Shown here: piece after piece, positions 9,001 to 21,400 of the stretch
How positions within the stretch are numbered: the stretch's first letter is position 1
How the letters are laid out: every line of letters starts with the position of its first letter
Virus record (IMG/VR): IMGVR_UViG_3300042463_000207
Span: 1-64,000 of that record
DNA length: 64,000 bases
Reading direction: 5' to 3' (one strand)
Source of the DNA: a virus
Notes under the pieces: generated by a model
Seen by the model: only the letters and a program-made list of their open reading frames with translations
Told to the model about the DNA's origin: nothing
Databases searched by the model: none
Made by a program: the position numbers and the translations under genes

Positions 9001-9449
9001 TGATCTATTGCAGCCTTACCTGACTGCTGGTTGATGGACTTTACAAATGATTTGAACTGTTTCTCTGCAACGGTAGCTTTATCATAAACGTCATCCACAA
9101 AGAGCATAATAGATTGTACACCTTGTACATCACGGACTTGTTCTACTAGTCTTTTGATTTCATTCTTAGTTCTTTCATAGTTCTGAACTTTTTTTCTCTG
9201 TAGTACAGCAAGCTTAGCTTCTAAGTTTAGAATTACATCATTTACTAGATCTTCAATAGGTGTTGTAGCCTTGTCAGCTTCAGTAACTTTATCTTCTTCT
9301 TCTGCCTCCGGATAATAGTTGAGATCATCACGGTCACCAAAACCTTCTCTATACCATTCTTGTTCAGCCAGTGCTTCATTACCATTGTTCTTGATTACAA
9401 GGTCCTTCCACTCCTGGCTGTTTTTATTTATGCACTTCTTAATTGACAT
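6081..9449 (-). CDS. Large virion protein next to the RNA polymerase, 1122 aa
   Basis: A mostly helical protein of 1122 aa. Residues 60-110 and 225-275 are charged, coiled-coil-like segments. Near the C-terminus one hydrophobic helix (AEATLILALTALVMVLRGM, about residues 984-1002) is followed by an acidic DDDDDE patch, and could cross or insert into a membrane. It is the last gene of the minus-strand virion block, three bases after the 4902-aa polymerase gene (TAA-ATC-ATG), so the two are made together. In crAss-like phages the genes beside the virion RNA polymerase encode large packaged proteins. A role as a co-packaged or membrane-inserting ejection protein fits but is inferred from context and the one hydrophobic helix. 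I see no enzymatic motif. Confidence 0.75.
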   Translation of the reverse strand: MSIKKCINKNSQEWKDLVIKNNGNEALAEQEWYREGFGDRDDLNYYPEAEEEDKVTEADKATTPIEDLVNDVILNLEAKLAVLQRKKVQNYERTKNEIKRLVEQVRDVQGVQSIMLFVDDVYDKATVAEKQFKSFVKSINQQSGKAAIDQLIAFYDFANRYELLDEISKEDVFEHFTSDLSPEEQEAAGIKSPQQKLTYAISVRNQIKQQVSQYGIPLIADWLMTYKSEAREGLGEEVKSLEADIARVEANTRISDEVREKELTKLRDRLSKVKGFNLTKESLVRYLREISGDMSGFEYLTGAMISAADPVLSIFAKAVKTEMDNARIKNIQLEQEAAKVFEEYVSAVGGNRDNPAELNRGLYETIRIPQRDAVGRVIRIAGEIQYEDRVSYVQKYDMSKYFAERQNLPQAFVLSDNPSPPELDAYRIRQAARRDWFKENTQPKSASEIQQILNGKQRELNARIITQDEYDNWYSSVAYTDPATGQLVYMGELTEPSNKFLNKAWLELYDLNGKPKNAKGKYHKWLTDTYLSYQEGLPEAQQPGYLLPSIYKTNGERMIDNPRRGVKTRLQEQFTFMEGDTQFGPATIAGTKEKFIPVYYTWSIKPEDVSLNLMRSTLMFAGMSNNFKALNDIHSEVVLYKKIVGERDVAETNVKGDPLLNPLAKRLGIERYITKEGESYSAKRVNDFIDMIIYGEMDTRQSVLGLSANKLTGSLIGFAALTSIAADIMKGVANNLQGNIQVLIEAASSEFFSIKNLMRGKSYYMKSIPGFLGDFGKFTADSLGGKLFDLYDPMQGDYMDNFGRLVTASVANKLFRVDTLFFNQHFGEHEIQVSNLFALLDATTVIDNESNQEMSLLDAYEKYGVEEIYNKTDFTDGKRQNVMNRLHALNKRMHGIYNDFDKATAQRYSLGKLAFMYRKYLVPAYKRRFKNLGYDEELGAPTEGYYKTFWNLYLKNLVTLKTSLIKNWADMSPFEKAQTKRVIAEATLILALTALVMVLRGMADDDDDELKKNWAYNFVLYQAIRMRSETSQYVPIYGIRDAYRTVKSPSAATTTIDRAIKFTDQFFIQSLDPEKAVYQRRTGVWEKGDNKSWAYFLRLMGITGYTMSPEEAIKAFEGSLSR

Positions 9450-9452
9450 GAT

Positions 9453-12400
9453 TTAGCAAGTATATTTTCTAATTATTTCTTCAATCCTTTCAACTTCACT
9501 CATAGTAGTAGCATTCTTGATGTCTTCCATTAACTGGAATATATTATACCCATCTTCTGCCATTGCAAGATCTAGACTCATTAGGTTTATCATTTCTTTG
9601 ATATCTCTAATTGACTGCTTCTTTCTTTCTTCTGTTACAGGTACAACTACTTCAGGAACTCTCTCAACTTTTCCAGTTCTGAGATCCATGTTTCTAAGAT
9701 ACATAGTTTTTCCATCAGGACTGACAAGATCATACAGATTGTTATCATTTAGTAAGTATCTTCTACCATTAGATGAATTGAATTCTTTAGGGAAAACACC
9801 ATTATTCTCCTCTAAATATGTATTGAATTCAGTAATTTCTGGATTTGCTTCAGGTGAAATAGAACCTTCAGAAACACTTCTAACACTATTTACCGGCTCT
9901 ACTTGGTAGACCTGTCTAGCCTGACCTTTATTTATGAAGCTAGCACTAAGGAGATTGTTCTTCTTAAAATCAGCAGCACTCTTAAATCCTTCTGATTTAG
10001 CAAATTGATCTAGAGTTCTATTTGTTTTAGAACCGGTCTCCTTATTTGTAATAGTAACAATATCTGTTTTGTTATTTACTGTAGCCTCACCAAGGTACTT
10101 AACTTTTACAATAGCACCATTGTCCATAGTATAGAACTCAGAATCTGTAGATAGAGCATTAATTCTATTAGTCATGGTCTTAGTACCATTCATAATCTTC
10201 TTAATATCTGACTCTGCAAGTGTAAGCCTAGGATATGTGTTCTCTTTTTTCTGTTGTGCACTAAAGTCTAGTCCAAATAGTAATGGTTGATTGAAATTAT
10301 AGTTTGTTAAATCAACTAAATAACCTCCAGTACTTCCTTTTAGACCATCAATTTTTGGTTGATACTGGAGTGATACACCCGGTACTTTACTTAACATAGT
10401 GTAAATAGCACCAACAGAAATTGGTGAACCTTGTGTTAATTGAACTTGTCTTTTTATTATATCATCATTAGTCTGCGGATTCTTTTTGGCTTCAGTTAGT
10501 GCTTTTAGAGCAAAGTCCATTTCATCTTGTGGAATTGGATCACCAGTTACACGATCTTTTTCTACAACAATATTGTAGTCATTCATCTTTAAAGTAAGTT
10601 GCTCATCATATGCTAGTTTATATTTGATCATGTCAACTTCTTCTCTTGAGTACTTAACCTCTTCAGGACCAGCATAGATTTGTGCTGTTCTTGGATTTGC
10701 TTGGGTTAACATAGTTGCATCAGAACCAGTAAAGAATAGAGGAGTCTCCTTACCATATTGTTTAATGTGTGTCTGGAGTACTTGATGAATTAGTGGCATG
10801 AAATACTGTAACTCAACATTTAAAAGTTTTTCAAGATCTGTTTTAGCAGCTTCAATAGCTTCAGTTTGATTTTCACTTAGTTCAGTTGCTCTTTTTATTA
10901 GCTCTTCTGAGTCAGCTTTTAAACTATCAAGGCGCCATGCCCCATAATTACTATCATAATCTTGTGCCATTCTCTCATTAAGAGCTATTGCAGATGCTTC
11001 ATCTCTTAGTCTTACAAGTTCATTATAGTTATAGTTAATATTATTTACTAATACATTGTACTCATCTCTTGTAAGCTTAAGCATTCTCTCAACAAAGTAT
11101 GCTTTATTTCTATTTGCAATATTAGATAGTACAAATTGCTTCTTGTTTGCAATATCTTTGTTAAGTGAATTAGTAATAGCATTTGGTAGTACAACTTTTA
11201 AGAAGTAGTTAACAGAAGTATTAAGCTGGGTTCTATTTGTTCTTGGTTGATATTGTGGTTTAATAACACCACCATATTGTTGGGAGAACATTGTATCAAA
11301 AGCTGCGCGGTCAAAAGCAGGGAACTTCTTTTGTATTTTTGAGAACATATCTTTATAGACTTGTTCTGGAAACTGAAAGCTTTGTCTATTATTACCAGTA
11401 GTTCTATTAGCATCTTCTATGGCTTTCTTTATCATCTGTTTATCATCTTCTGATAGGAACTGTTCAAAACCACCAGTAGATCTAATGCTATTTACTATTC
11501 TAGTTTGAGTATATAGACCATCAAGCAGTTCTTGTTGACGTCTTATAATGTCAGTATACTGAGATGGTTGTTCTAAGTAGACCTGATCATGCTGATAGAG
11601 ATCTCTAAACTGCTTATAACTAAAATCATCATCTTTTAATCTATTATCAATTACTCTTTGATAGACAGGAGATTTGAATATATTTAGATATTTAGGATCA
11701 TTAGATAATATTTCAAACCCACCTGTTGCTACTTGAGCCTCAGCATCTTTCATGACATCTGTCATTTCATCTACATATTTTTGTAGTGGATTTGATAATG
11801 TTTTAAGTCTTGATGTACCTTCTCTCAGTGTTTCAATCTGGTCATTTTGGATTTCATGTAATAATACAGCTACCCTTCCAGATTTATCTTGTGGGAATGC
11901 AGTTAAACTTGCAAATGCTGAAGGTGCAAGACTAAAGTGTGGAGCTCTCTTATAATATGTATCATTAAATCTTAGAGATATTTTTTGGTGGAGTACTGGG
12001 TCACCAGATGGTAACCGTGTATCTTCAAAGGTATTGTATACCATATAGTCCAAGTGATCTAGCTCATTAGCAAAGCCTAGCATGTAATTTGTTTCTAGGA
12101 AAACATATGCTTCATTAACAAATTCTTCTGCAGTGATGGACTTTTTATTAGGGTTTTCTGCCTTAATAGCTTCAATTACATTTTGTAGTAATGCCAGTTC
12201 TTCCTTCTTTACACCATCTACTTTTAGTTTTTCAGAAAGTGAAATTGGATTCTTCTTGTACTTGGTTAGTATCTGGGGAATTGCTTTTAGTGTAGGTGTA
12301 ATTGTTTGATAATCTCTTGCAGTTTCTAGATCTTTTCTTTCTTCTGGAGTTAGTTTCTTTGTTAAGCTTAAACTGCTACCAGTTGCAAACCTACTCTCTA

Positions 12401-15400
12401 CATTTTGTAAGTACATTGGAATAGTAGGCATTCCTTTATCATAGATACTATATAGTTTATTAAGGGTCTTTCTTAGATACCTTGTTTTTCTTTTATATGT
12501 TTTATTGAGAAGTCTATCTACAAACTTTTTCTGATCTTCTATCTGTTGGATTACTTGTTTAGAATCTTGAGCATAATTAGTATTAGCATATACCCAGCTA
12601 TCAAGTTCTTCTATTGTAGAGAACAGTGGTGAGTCTGCTACAGCAAAGAGGTTGTTACCTTCCTCATCTGTTGTGATCAACAAGTTATCTTGGAAGTATG
12701 CGTAGTCAACAGGATCTATAGAAGCTTCAGTTATTGCTGTATCAGGGAATGCTTGATTACTCAGCTCAAGATATTCTTCCCACGTCATTAGATCAGATAG
12801 ATCTGAGCTTAAGATCTTAATAGCAGCAACTTCAAATATATCTTCTTTGGTTTCATTTTGTTTATAGATACCAAGTACTCTCTTGATAAAGTTAATAAAC
12901 CTAGTAAAGAAAGACTTATCCTCCGGAGTGCTCTCTCTAGTTTCTACTCTCTTGATTGCAGCAGCAATTAACTGACCAATAGACTCCTCGGTAAGATCTT
13001 CTGGACTACTAACTAGATTACCATATTGGGTTCTGTATAGTTCATTATTCTTAACTGATGTTTCATGAGCATCCCATAGAGCCTTCTTAAGTGGACTATC
13101 AGCTTTTAACAATCTGTACCAGAAGTGAGCTGCCTCTTCAGGAAGTTTGTTCCATGCAAGAGGTCTCTTTTCAAATTGGTCTATGATGTCTACTGTACCC
13201 TGCATGAAATTGGCTACAGCAAGTGCATTATCTACAACAGAACCATTAGCAGATAGAATTTCTGGAACAAGTCTCTGCTCAATACCAACAGCATCAAGGA
13301 AATTAGATACTTGATTAAGTGTACCTGTTTGGAACTCAAGGTTTTGTTGGTTAGATATATCCAGACCAAACAGTTCATCACTAGCAGTACTATTGATATT
13401 GGAGAATCTAGACTTGAAGCTACTTTCACTTGATATATCAACTCCTGATATGTTTCTAAACTTCCAGCCCTTAGGTGCAAGAACAATTGTAGGTAAGCCT
13501 AATCTTATTCCAGCTTTTGCACCAGCTTCATCAAAACCAGTCTGACCACCACTTCTTACAGACTCAATCTTGTTATTTAGTCTAGGTGATTCTGTAACAG
13601 CTTTTAGAAGTCCGTATGTGAAATTGTCTATTTGAGCTTGAGTATATTTACCCCTCATTGTATAGATACCATTTCCAGCAATGTTCAGAGTTTTTGCATT
13701 GACAGAATTCAACATATCTACTATCCTATTTACTCTCTCAGCTGTAACTTCTATAGAACTAGCATCAATAGGAATGTACATTTTATTTTGAGCTAGCACA
13801 GAAGACTTAGTCAACTTTTCTCCAGCACTATTAAAATCAGTAGCTAGTGCTATAGTAGCATCAGCAGATGCATTTATTCTAGTTCTTGCAGCATAACCAG
13901 TATTTTGATCTTCTTGGAAGTCAATCTGATTTATAGGTGTAACAGGTTGAGTTTGTTGACCAACTGTACTTACAATTTCTTCTGGATCAAATGATGGCTC
14001 AATAACAGTTCTTACATTAGAAGGATTGTTAATTTGTACTGGAGTAAGTAAATAGTTCTTAAATAACTTACGGTTGTTCTCAATAGATACCAGCTTATCA
14101 AATATTAGATTAAGAGTATCTTGAGTCCAGTAGTTTAGTTTAAATAAATCTCCAGCATTTCTAGTGGCTGCAATAACAGTTTCTTGTGGTACTACTAGCT
14201 CTAATCCAAATGGAGTAGTTCCATTACCATGTTGATACACTGCTATTTTTGGAAGAAGACTGAAGATAGCACTAATTCTATTATTAGCATCTCCTCTAAC
14301 TTTCTGAATTCTTGGGTTACCAAGTGCTCTGATATTAGCAGCATACTGACTCTTAGTACTACCATCTACTACATCTCTGTCATTTAGAGTTAGAAGATAA
14401 CTATCTCTAGAAGCTCTAGCTGATAGTTGTTCTAATACAGGGTACTCAGATCTAAGACCAGGAAACTCATCAACAAGATCAAGTACCATTTTGGTATATG
14501 AGTATTCAGTATTTTTAGTAAGAGCACTTGGATTGTATACAGTCATTAGAGATACTTGGTTTAGTTGTAAACCAGTTAGACCCTGAGTCTTTTGGTATGC
14601 TCTTTCTAAAACGTATCTAATATACTGCTCTTCTGTAGTAAATGGATCTTCTGTAATATTAAATGGTTTTAGACCATCTCTATTTTTGTAAGCTGTGCCA
14701 GCCTCTGAATTAGCTAGATAAGCTTTTTCTCTGTAGTCTCTCTTGATGTTATCAAGGTTTATGATGAACCCTTTATCTGTATAGATAGCATCATTATCTA
14801 ATGCTTTATTGTTAGTAACATTTGCATCACGATAAGTTTCTGGTACAGAAATAATATTACCCCTTGCATCTACAAAATTTGATAAGTAGTTCTGGTATAT
14901 AAAGTTTACTATAGCATCTTTATAAGCATCAATGAAAGCTACAACACCATCTGTCCCAATACCAAAAGATGATATATCTCTGGTAGCAATAATTTCTTTA
15001 ATAGCATTATTGGTAATACTGTTGTTAATGAGATCCATCATTGGAGCAGCAACATCAGTGATGATGCTCTTATCAAAGAGTGAGCTTACAATACTTTGCT
15101 TGAATAGCCTTTCCTTAGTTACTTGATCAATCTTACTATTCTCATCTAAGAGATCTCTGTTTACATCATCTAGATATACCTGTTGGAAGTTACTATAGGT
15201 TTTTGTATCTGGTTTTAGAAGTCTCTTCATTGCAGATAGACCCATGAGTTGTTTTTGGATCTCATAGAAGTGTAAAAACATACCCATCTGAGCTATAATC
15301 TGCTCATTGTTGAGATCATTTACATTCTTTTTACCTTCAATGATATCCTGCATCATGTCTACTGAGAAGTTACCATCTACTCTTTCAGCTTTCTTTATAG

Positions 15401-18400
15401 CAAAATCAGCTGCATTATAGTATAATTGGTTTCTTAGATCTGGTGCAAAATAGATATCAGCTTTTGATGGTCCACCTTTTTCCGGATATATTCTCATTAT
15501 TTCAAGAGGATTAATATTTCCTCTCTGGATTTCTAGTGCAAGTTGTCTCTTCTTAACCTTAGTCATCACTGGTTTTGGCTGCTCTCTAAAGTCATCCACT
15601 GGTCTGAACTCAACATTGAATTCAATATCAGGTCTCACACCATCCATGATAGCATATAAATATCTTGCAGTATATTTATTTACTACATCTCTAGCAGATT
15701 GAAACTTAGTGAACTGTGATGCACTTGGTGCTATTCCTAAAATTGCACCATAGTCACCACCAATAAGTCTTTGCTGTTCTGCAAATTCACGGATCATTGG
15801 TTGTGATACAAAGTATGCTGCATCTCTTACAGGTACACCAGCTTTAATTAAGTATAGAAATGTTGGAGCAATCTCATAGTTACCTTGGATATAGAAGATC
15901 CACTCGTCTTTTTCTACATCTACCCAACCATTCATACCTTGAGAATATACATCAGCAATCTTATCAATACCATCAGCGGTATCAGTATCTGATATAGAAA
16001 TGTGATCTCCAATTTTATTGTGACGGAGATTCAGTCTCATATTGTATTCAGCAGGGTTCTTAGTATCTACAACATATCTACCATTTACATATTTGGTAGC
16101 TTTATACGTCAGTGGCATTTTACCACCAGCAGCATCAAACATTGGACTTAGTTTGTTTTCAATAGCTGCAATACCAAGTACTGCTTTACCAACTAAATTC
16201 TCCTCATGTTTGGCTAAATTGTATAGTGGCTCTAATGTAGTAGTAGGGCTAAGTATCTTTTTGTTACCCTTCATGTTAATCTCACCATTTTGTTTGGTGA
16301 ACTTATCATAAGTACTAACATCATCCTGCAGTTTATCAGCAAGATCTTTTAGTATATAGGTATCATTAGGTCTAACTAGTGGAGCATAGTTTTCAGGTAG
16401 CTCAAGGATAGATCTAATACTATCAATAAATTGATTTTGTGTAGCAAACTTCTGTTGTTCAATAAACTTCTTTCTAGCTTTCTTATCCTTAATCTTATTT
16501 GCTTCTGCCATGAAGTCTTTATTACTAGCAGGAGCTTTATATAGATTACCATTCTTATCAATGTTAGGGAAGAATGTGGTAAGTTTATCAACGTCAAAGT
16601 CACCACCAGACTTAGCAACAATCTCTGTTGGTAGCATGATTAGGTTACCTGCTGCTGGATCTAAGAACTCATATACTTCCATGAACTCCATAGAGTTGAG
16701 ACCCTGTACAGGAATACGTACAGCAGCCATAGTGATCTTCTTTCTGTTATCTTCAGTATCTAACCACTTTTCATTCTTGATCATCTCATTGAGTCTTTGT
16801 CTAGTCTCAATAGGTTTACCATCAATGTGTTTTAGATTCAGTAAGTTTTCAAAGTCACCCTGTAAAGCAATAGCAACTTTCATTGCATTGGTTTTACCAT
16901 CCTCACCAGGGTGGTAGAATGGAAGGTTATTAGTTCCTAGAAACTTCTTTCTCTCAGCATCAGTTGGTTTTTCAAATCTTGGTCCACCTGTAATTAGACC
17001 ATTACTGAATGTGCTGGCTACTTGTACAAGAGGTTCACCTTTGACATACTGTCTTACAAATCTTTTTTCTACAATAGATAGAATAGTTTTTTCAATAGTT
17101 TTTCTATCTATAAAGTATGATAGGTCACCCTTAAGTGTCCCATCACTATTTGTTTGTAGTTGTCTGAGTAAGTGATCTGGATAGTCTTTTCTTTCTAAGT
17201 TCTCTCTGATTAGTTTTAAGAACTTATCAGGTTTACCTACAAGCTTGTTACCGTCTTTATTATACTCAATCTCATTTAGTAGTTCATACTTAAGGAGATC
17301 AGTATAGAAGTCTACAGTCTCCTTATACTCATTTACAATTGGTGCATAATCTTTATTAACCAGCTGACCTTGTTGATATAAACCACTAGTAATTAGGGCT
17401 CTCAACTGTGTAGAGAATACAGTCTCACCCTTGTACTTACTATTTACAGAAGCAGCTTCTTTTAGAAATCCTGCATGTATTGTATTTACTGTAAACTTGA
17501 TATTCTTTTTAACAATAGTTTGAGCAGCATCTTCAAATACTATATCGGCTTTACTACCAGTAGGTGCAACATGACCTACTTTAGAACCAGACTCAAATGT
17601 AGCATAATGTACATTTTCCGTCATCATCTGTTTGTGAAGTGACTCAAAATCAGTTCCCTTAATCATACTTGGAATTAGAGGCATAAGTGCAAACTTGTGC
17701 ATTGCAGTTACAGGGAGTACTGTGCCTTCAACAAAACCAAAGTTCTGTAATTTATAAACCGGGAACATCTCAATAATCTCAGATGCTTTTACATCTTCTT
17801 TATTTACAATTCTCTGGTATAGATTTTCTTGTGGGTCAGACCATTTATTCTGTAATACCTTAAGCATTCTATATGCATCAAAGGTAATGTATCCTTGACC
17901 ATCTGCTTCTTTAAGTTCGTCAGCAGAATATTTAGCTACTTCCTTTTCAACACGTTCTTTAATAAGAGCTTCTTTATTTGGAATGTTTCTGTTCTTATAT
18001 CTTCTTTCATAATCAGCAGTAAGACCCTTACGGATTACATCAGCATAAATACTCTCTCTCTGTACTTCCTGCATAATAGCAGTATTAACATAACCCTTAT
18101 ACATAATAGGAGCCATGTTCTCACTTGCTGCATATGAAGTTTCTCCAAGATACTGACTGAATGTTTGTGCATCTAAATCACTTCTAACTCTAGGTCCATT
18201 TGATATGAGACCTGAAATTCTCTTATGTAGTTCTTGTTTCTTATGGTCATACTGAGCAATGTCACCCAAGAATAGGATACTGGTCTCCATATTATGGATC
18301 CAGTAGTTGTACATGAAAGCTTTTACTAATGTTTTTTCTCTTTGCTCATTGGTTAGATTATCAAACTTTAATCTATCCATGAGTGTTTTGTCAACAAATG

Positions 18401-21400
18401 GAGCTTGTTTTAAATAGTTATAGAGCTCATTTGTCTTGTTAGTAAAGTATCCCTTGATCTCAGCCTTTATCTTCTTTGCTAGTTCAGGATCTGTTTTAAG
18501 ATAGTCTTGTAATTTAACTCCAGGACTCTTAACCTTTTCTAGGATTTCATTTTGAGTATTTTCAGTTAGTATACCATCAAAGTAGACAAATGATTCACCA
18601 AAGGTTTTACCATTTTTAAACTCTCTGTTATAGCCGACATAGTTTTTAGCTTCAGGACTCTCATTGTAAATGTTAATTCTCTTGAGCTCAGAAGATAAAT
18701 ATGGAATCATAATGGTCTCTATAGTATCAGCTTCACCGGCTGTATTTGGTAGAAGAGACTCAATATCAACATAGAGATGTGCATCTTTTTTATTTATAGC
18801 ACTTGTAGCTATACCACCATCTATCTTCCAACCAAAAGATGAGTTCTTGGATCCAGGGCGCATTAGTTCTACTCTACCAGTCTTTAAGAACGTGTGCATC
18901 TCTTGGATGAACTTACCTCTCTTATCTAAAGATGTAGTATTTGAACCTGTGATAGCACCATCTCTAATAGAACCATTTTGACCAATTATAGTATTAATTG
19001 TTTGAGTACCAGAAATTGTCTCAACCATAACAGATCTATTAGGTCTCTTTGTATTATCTGGTAAGAACATTGATCTTATTGCAAGTGATGACTCTGCAAA
19101 TGGGTTTATAGAAGGATCAAGATGCTTTGCAGTTGAACCAAAACGGTACATATCAGTTCTACCATTAGCGGTATTTATAGCATCAGCAATAACTGTTAGT
19201 GAACTATCATTAACATGTTCATTAACCCTATTCTTTTCAGGGTTCTGTACTGAGAATGTAGAAGCAGTTGAACCAAATTTATTCTGTAGAGTTACAATTC
19301 TATCAATCTGGGTACTTTGTTTAGATCCTTTTTTAAATACAAAACTATCTTTCAGACCTATTACTCCAGGATCTATACCGTTCCTGAGTGCAGTAATTGG
19401 ATTCCTCATAAAATTATTAAGAATCCTTCTTGCTCCATCAGACATTGATCCAGCTTTCTGAGCATTATTTAGATCTTTAATTGTATCAAATATGTAACTA
19501 ACACCAAAATACTTGGCATTATTGGGATCAGATAGTTCTTGTTTGATCTTACCAAGGTCATCTAAGTTGAAGCCCATAGCATTTAAGAACAAGAACTCAC
19601 TGCCTGTTTTGAAGTTACCAGACCTATCTGAAAACTGTTCAATGATTTTATCAAGTTTTAGAATAGTATTGTTGTCAGCATCTCTTCTAGTAAATGCACT
19701 ATCTAGTCTTGCTGCAAAACTAGCCTCAAACTTACGGATGGTATTACTAATATCAGTAGATGCATTAGTTACTTCTACTCCACTTGTTTCAGATCTAGTT
19801 ATCTTTTTGTTTCCTTTATTATCAATCTCTTCATACTGATTTCTAAACACAGTAAGTTGCATGTATGGCACACGTGGTAAACTAAACACAGACCAGAAGG
19901 ATGTAACAATCCCAAATGATCTCATCTTGTTACCTATTGTACCCTCTGCACCAATTGATTCTGGATTCGGAAGTCTAAACTTAATAAGTTGTTCTAGTTC
20001 AGGATATGTAGCAATAGCATCTTGAATGTTCTTGTACATCTGTCTAGGATCCTTAGTACTATTTGTTGCTCTTACAACAGCATTCCAGACCTTTTTGTAA
20101 TTTGCAAGTTTCTTGTAACCAAGTTTATTGTACTCATAGATTGGTTTTCCTCTAGAGTCTCTTGTGACTGCAAACAAACTTTTTAGAATATAGACTACTT
20201 CTTTATCTACAATCTCTAGTAAATTTACATCAGCACCCTTATCAAATTTCTGGGACTTAGTTGCATCTAGTTGAGCATCTTCATCTTGAGTATCATTTTC
20301 TGGATCAGTTTCTTGAATCCTTACTTTTTTGGTCATTATATTAAATGAAGACTTCTCTTCAAAGTATTTAATAACCTTATCCCAGTTGTCTCTTGCCGCT
20401 TGTAAAACTCTTAGATTGTCTAAGAGAGCAGCCTGATCATAGTCAACTTCAAAAGCACCTACTGTTCTATCTGGAAAGAGCTCAATATCTGTAAAAGAAG
20501 TATCATCATCTTTTTCATATGCATCAAATTGGGCTTGAGCTTCTTCTAATGAATTTACAACAATGATGTCAACTGCATCTTTGTCTTTGGACTTAATAGT
20601 CTTATGACTATAGTAGTCACCTATAATCTCAATAGTACCTTTGTATAGTTCACCTTTAATTCTTTCACCACTCTTGGTATCTAAATTAAGATTACTAAAG
20701 TCTTCAACCTGACCTTTTAAGAAGATGTACTTATCATCTCCCTCTTTACTCCTAATAATAGCAACAGCATTATCTTCAAGGTTCTGAAGTGTTTCAAATG
20801 AGTTAAAAGATTTAGCTGGCTTTACATTAAGTTGACCTTGTATGTTTTCAATATCTTTTAGAAATCTCTTTCTTGCAAAATCAAAGAACTGGCTCTTATT
20901 ATTCTCATTACTAATAATAGATATTGCTGCATCTAGAGCTCCCTTTTTCTCAAATGTATTGTCAACAACTGTTGATAGAAGTGAGTCTAGTGATTCAATA
21001 ACAAGAGCAGAGTCAATCTCATCAAGAGCATCTTCTTGATTATTGTTGACTTGTTCTATACCACGGTTTAGCTCATCAAGTGCAACATTAGTAATTAATG
21101 GTGTATAGTTGTTGAGCAGTGCTGGATTCTTAGATGCAAAGTATAAGTTTTGGAATAGCTCACCTGCAACACCTTCTGTTGCAAGTTCTTCACCCCTAAT
21201 TAAATCAGCTGTAGAAGGTGTAATTCTAAATAACTTTTTGAGGAAGTTAAGTATTCTTCTAAAGAGTGTATTTCTTTTTGGTTGACCCTTAATTACTTTT
21301 GGATTAAGTGCATAAGATCTAAAATCTTCAGCTAACATTTCTTCTACTTCTCTTGCAGAGAGATTAGCATATTCAGGTTTTAGTTTTCTTACTTCATTAT

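Noticed and set aside
13110-13145. EEAAH at residues 3675-3679 of the polymerase protein as a second zincin
   Set aside because: The first His of HExxH is replaced by Glu; without a fold prediction I treat it as a chance match or a degenerate site.
16510-16917. Plus-strand open frame of 135 codons opposite the DFDVD region
   Set aside because: Antisense shadow of the polymerase gene; composition reflects the complementary codons.
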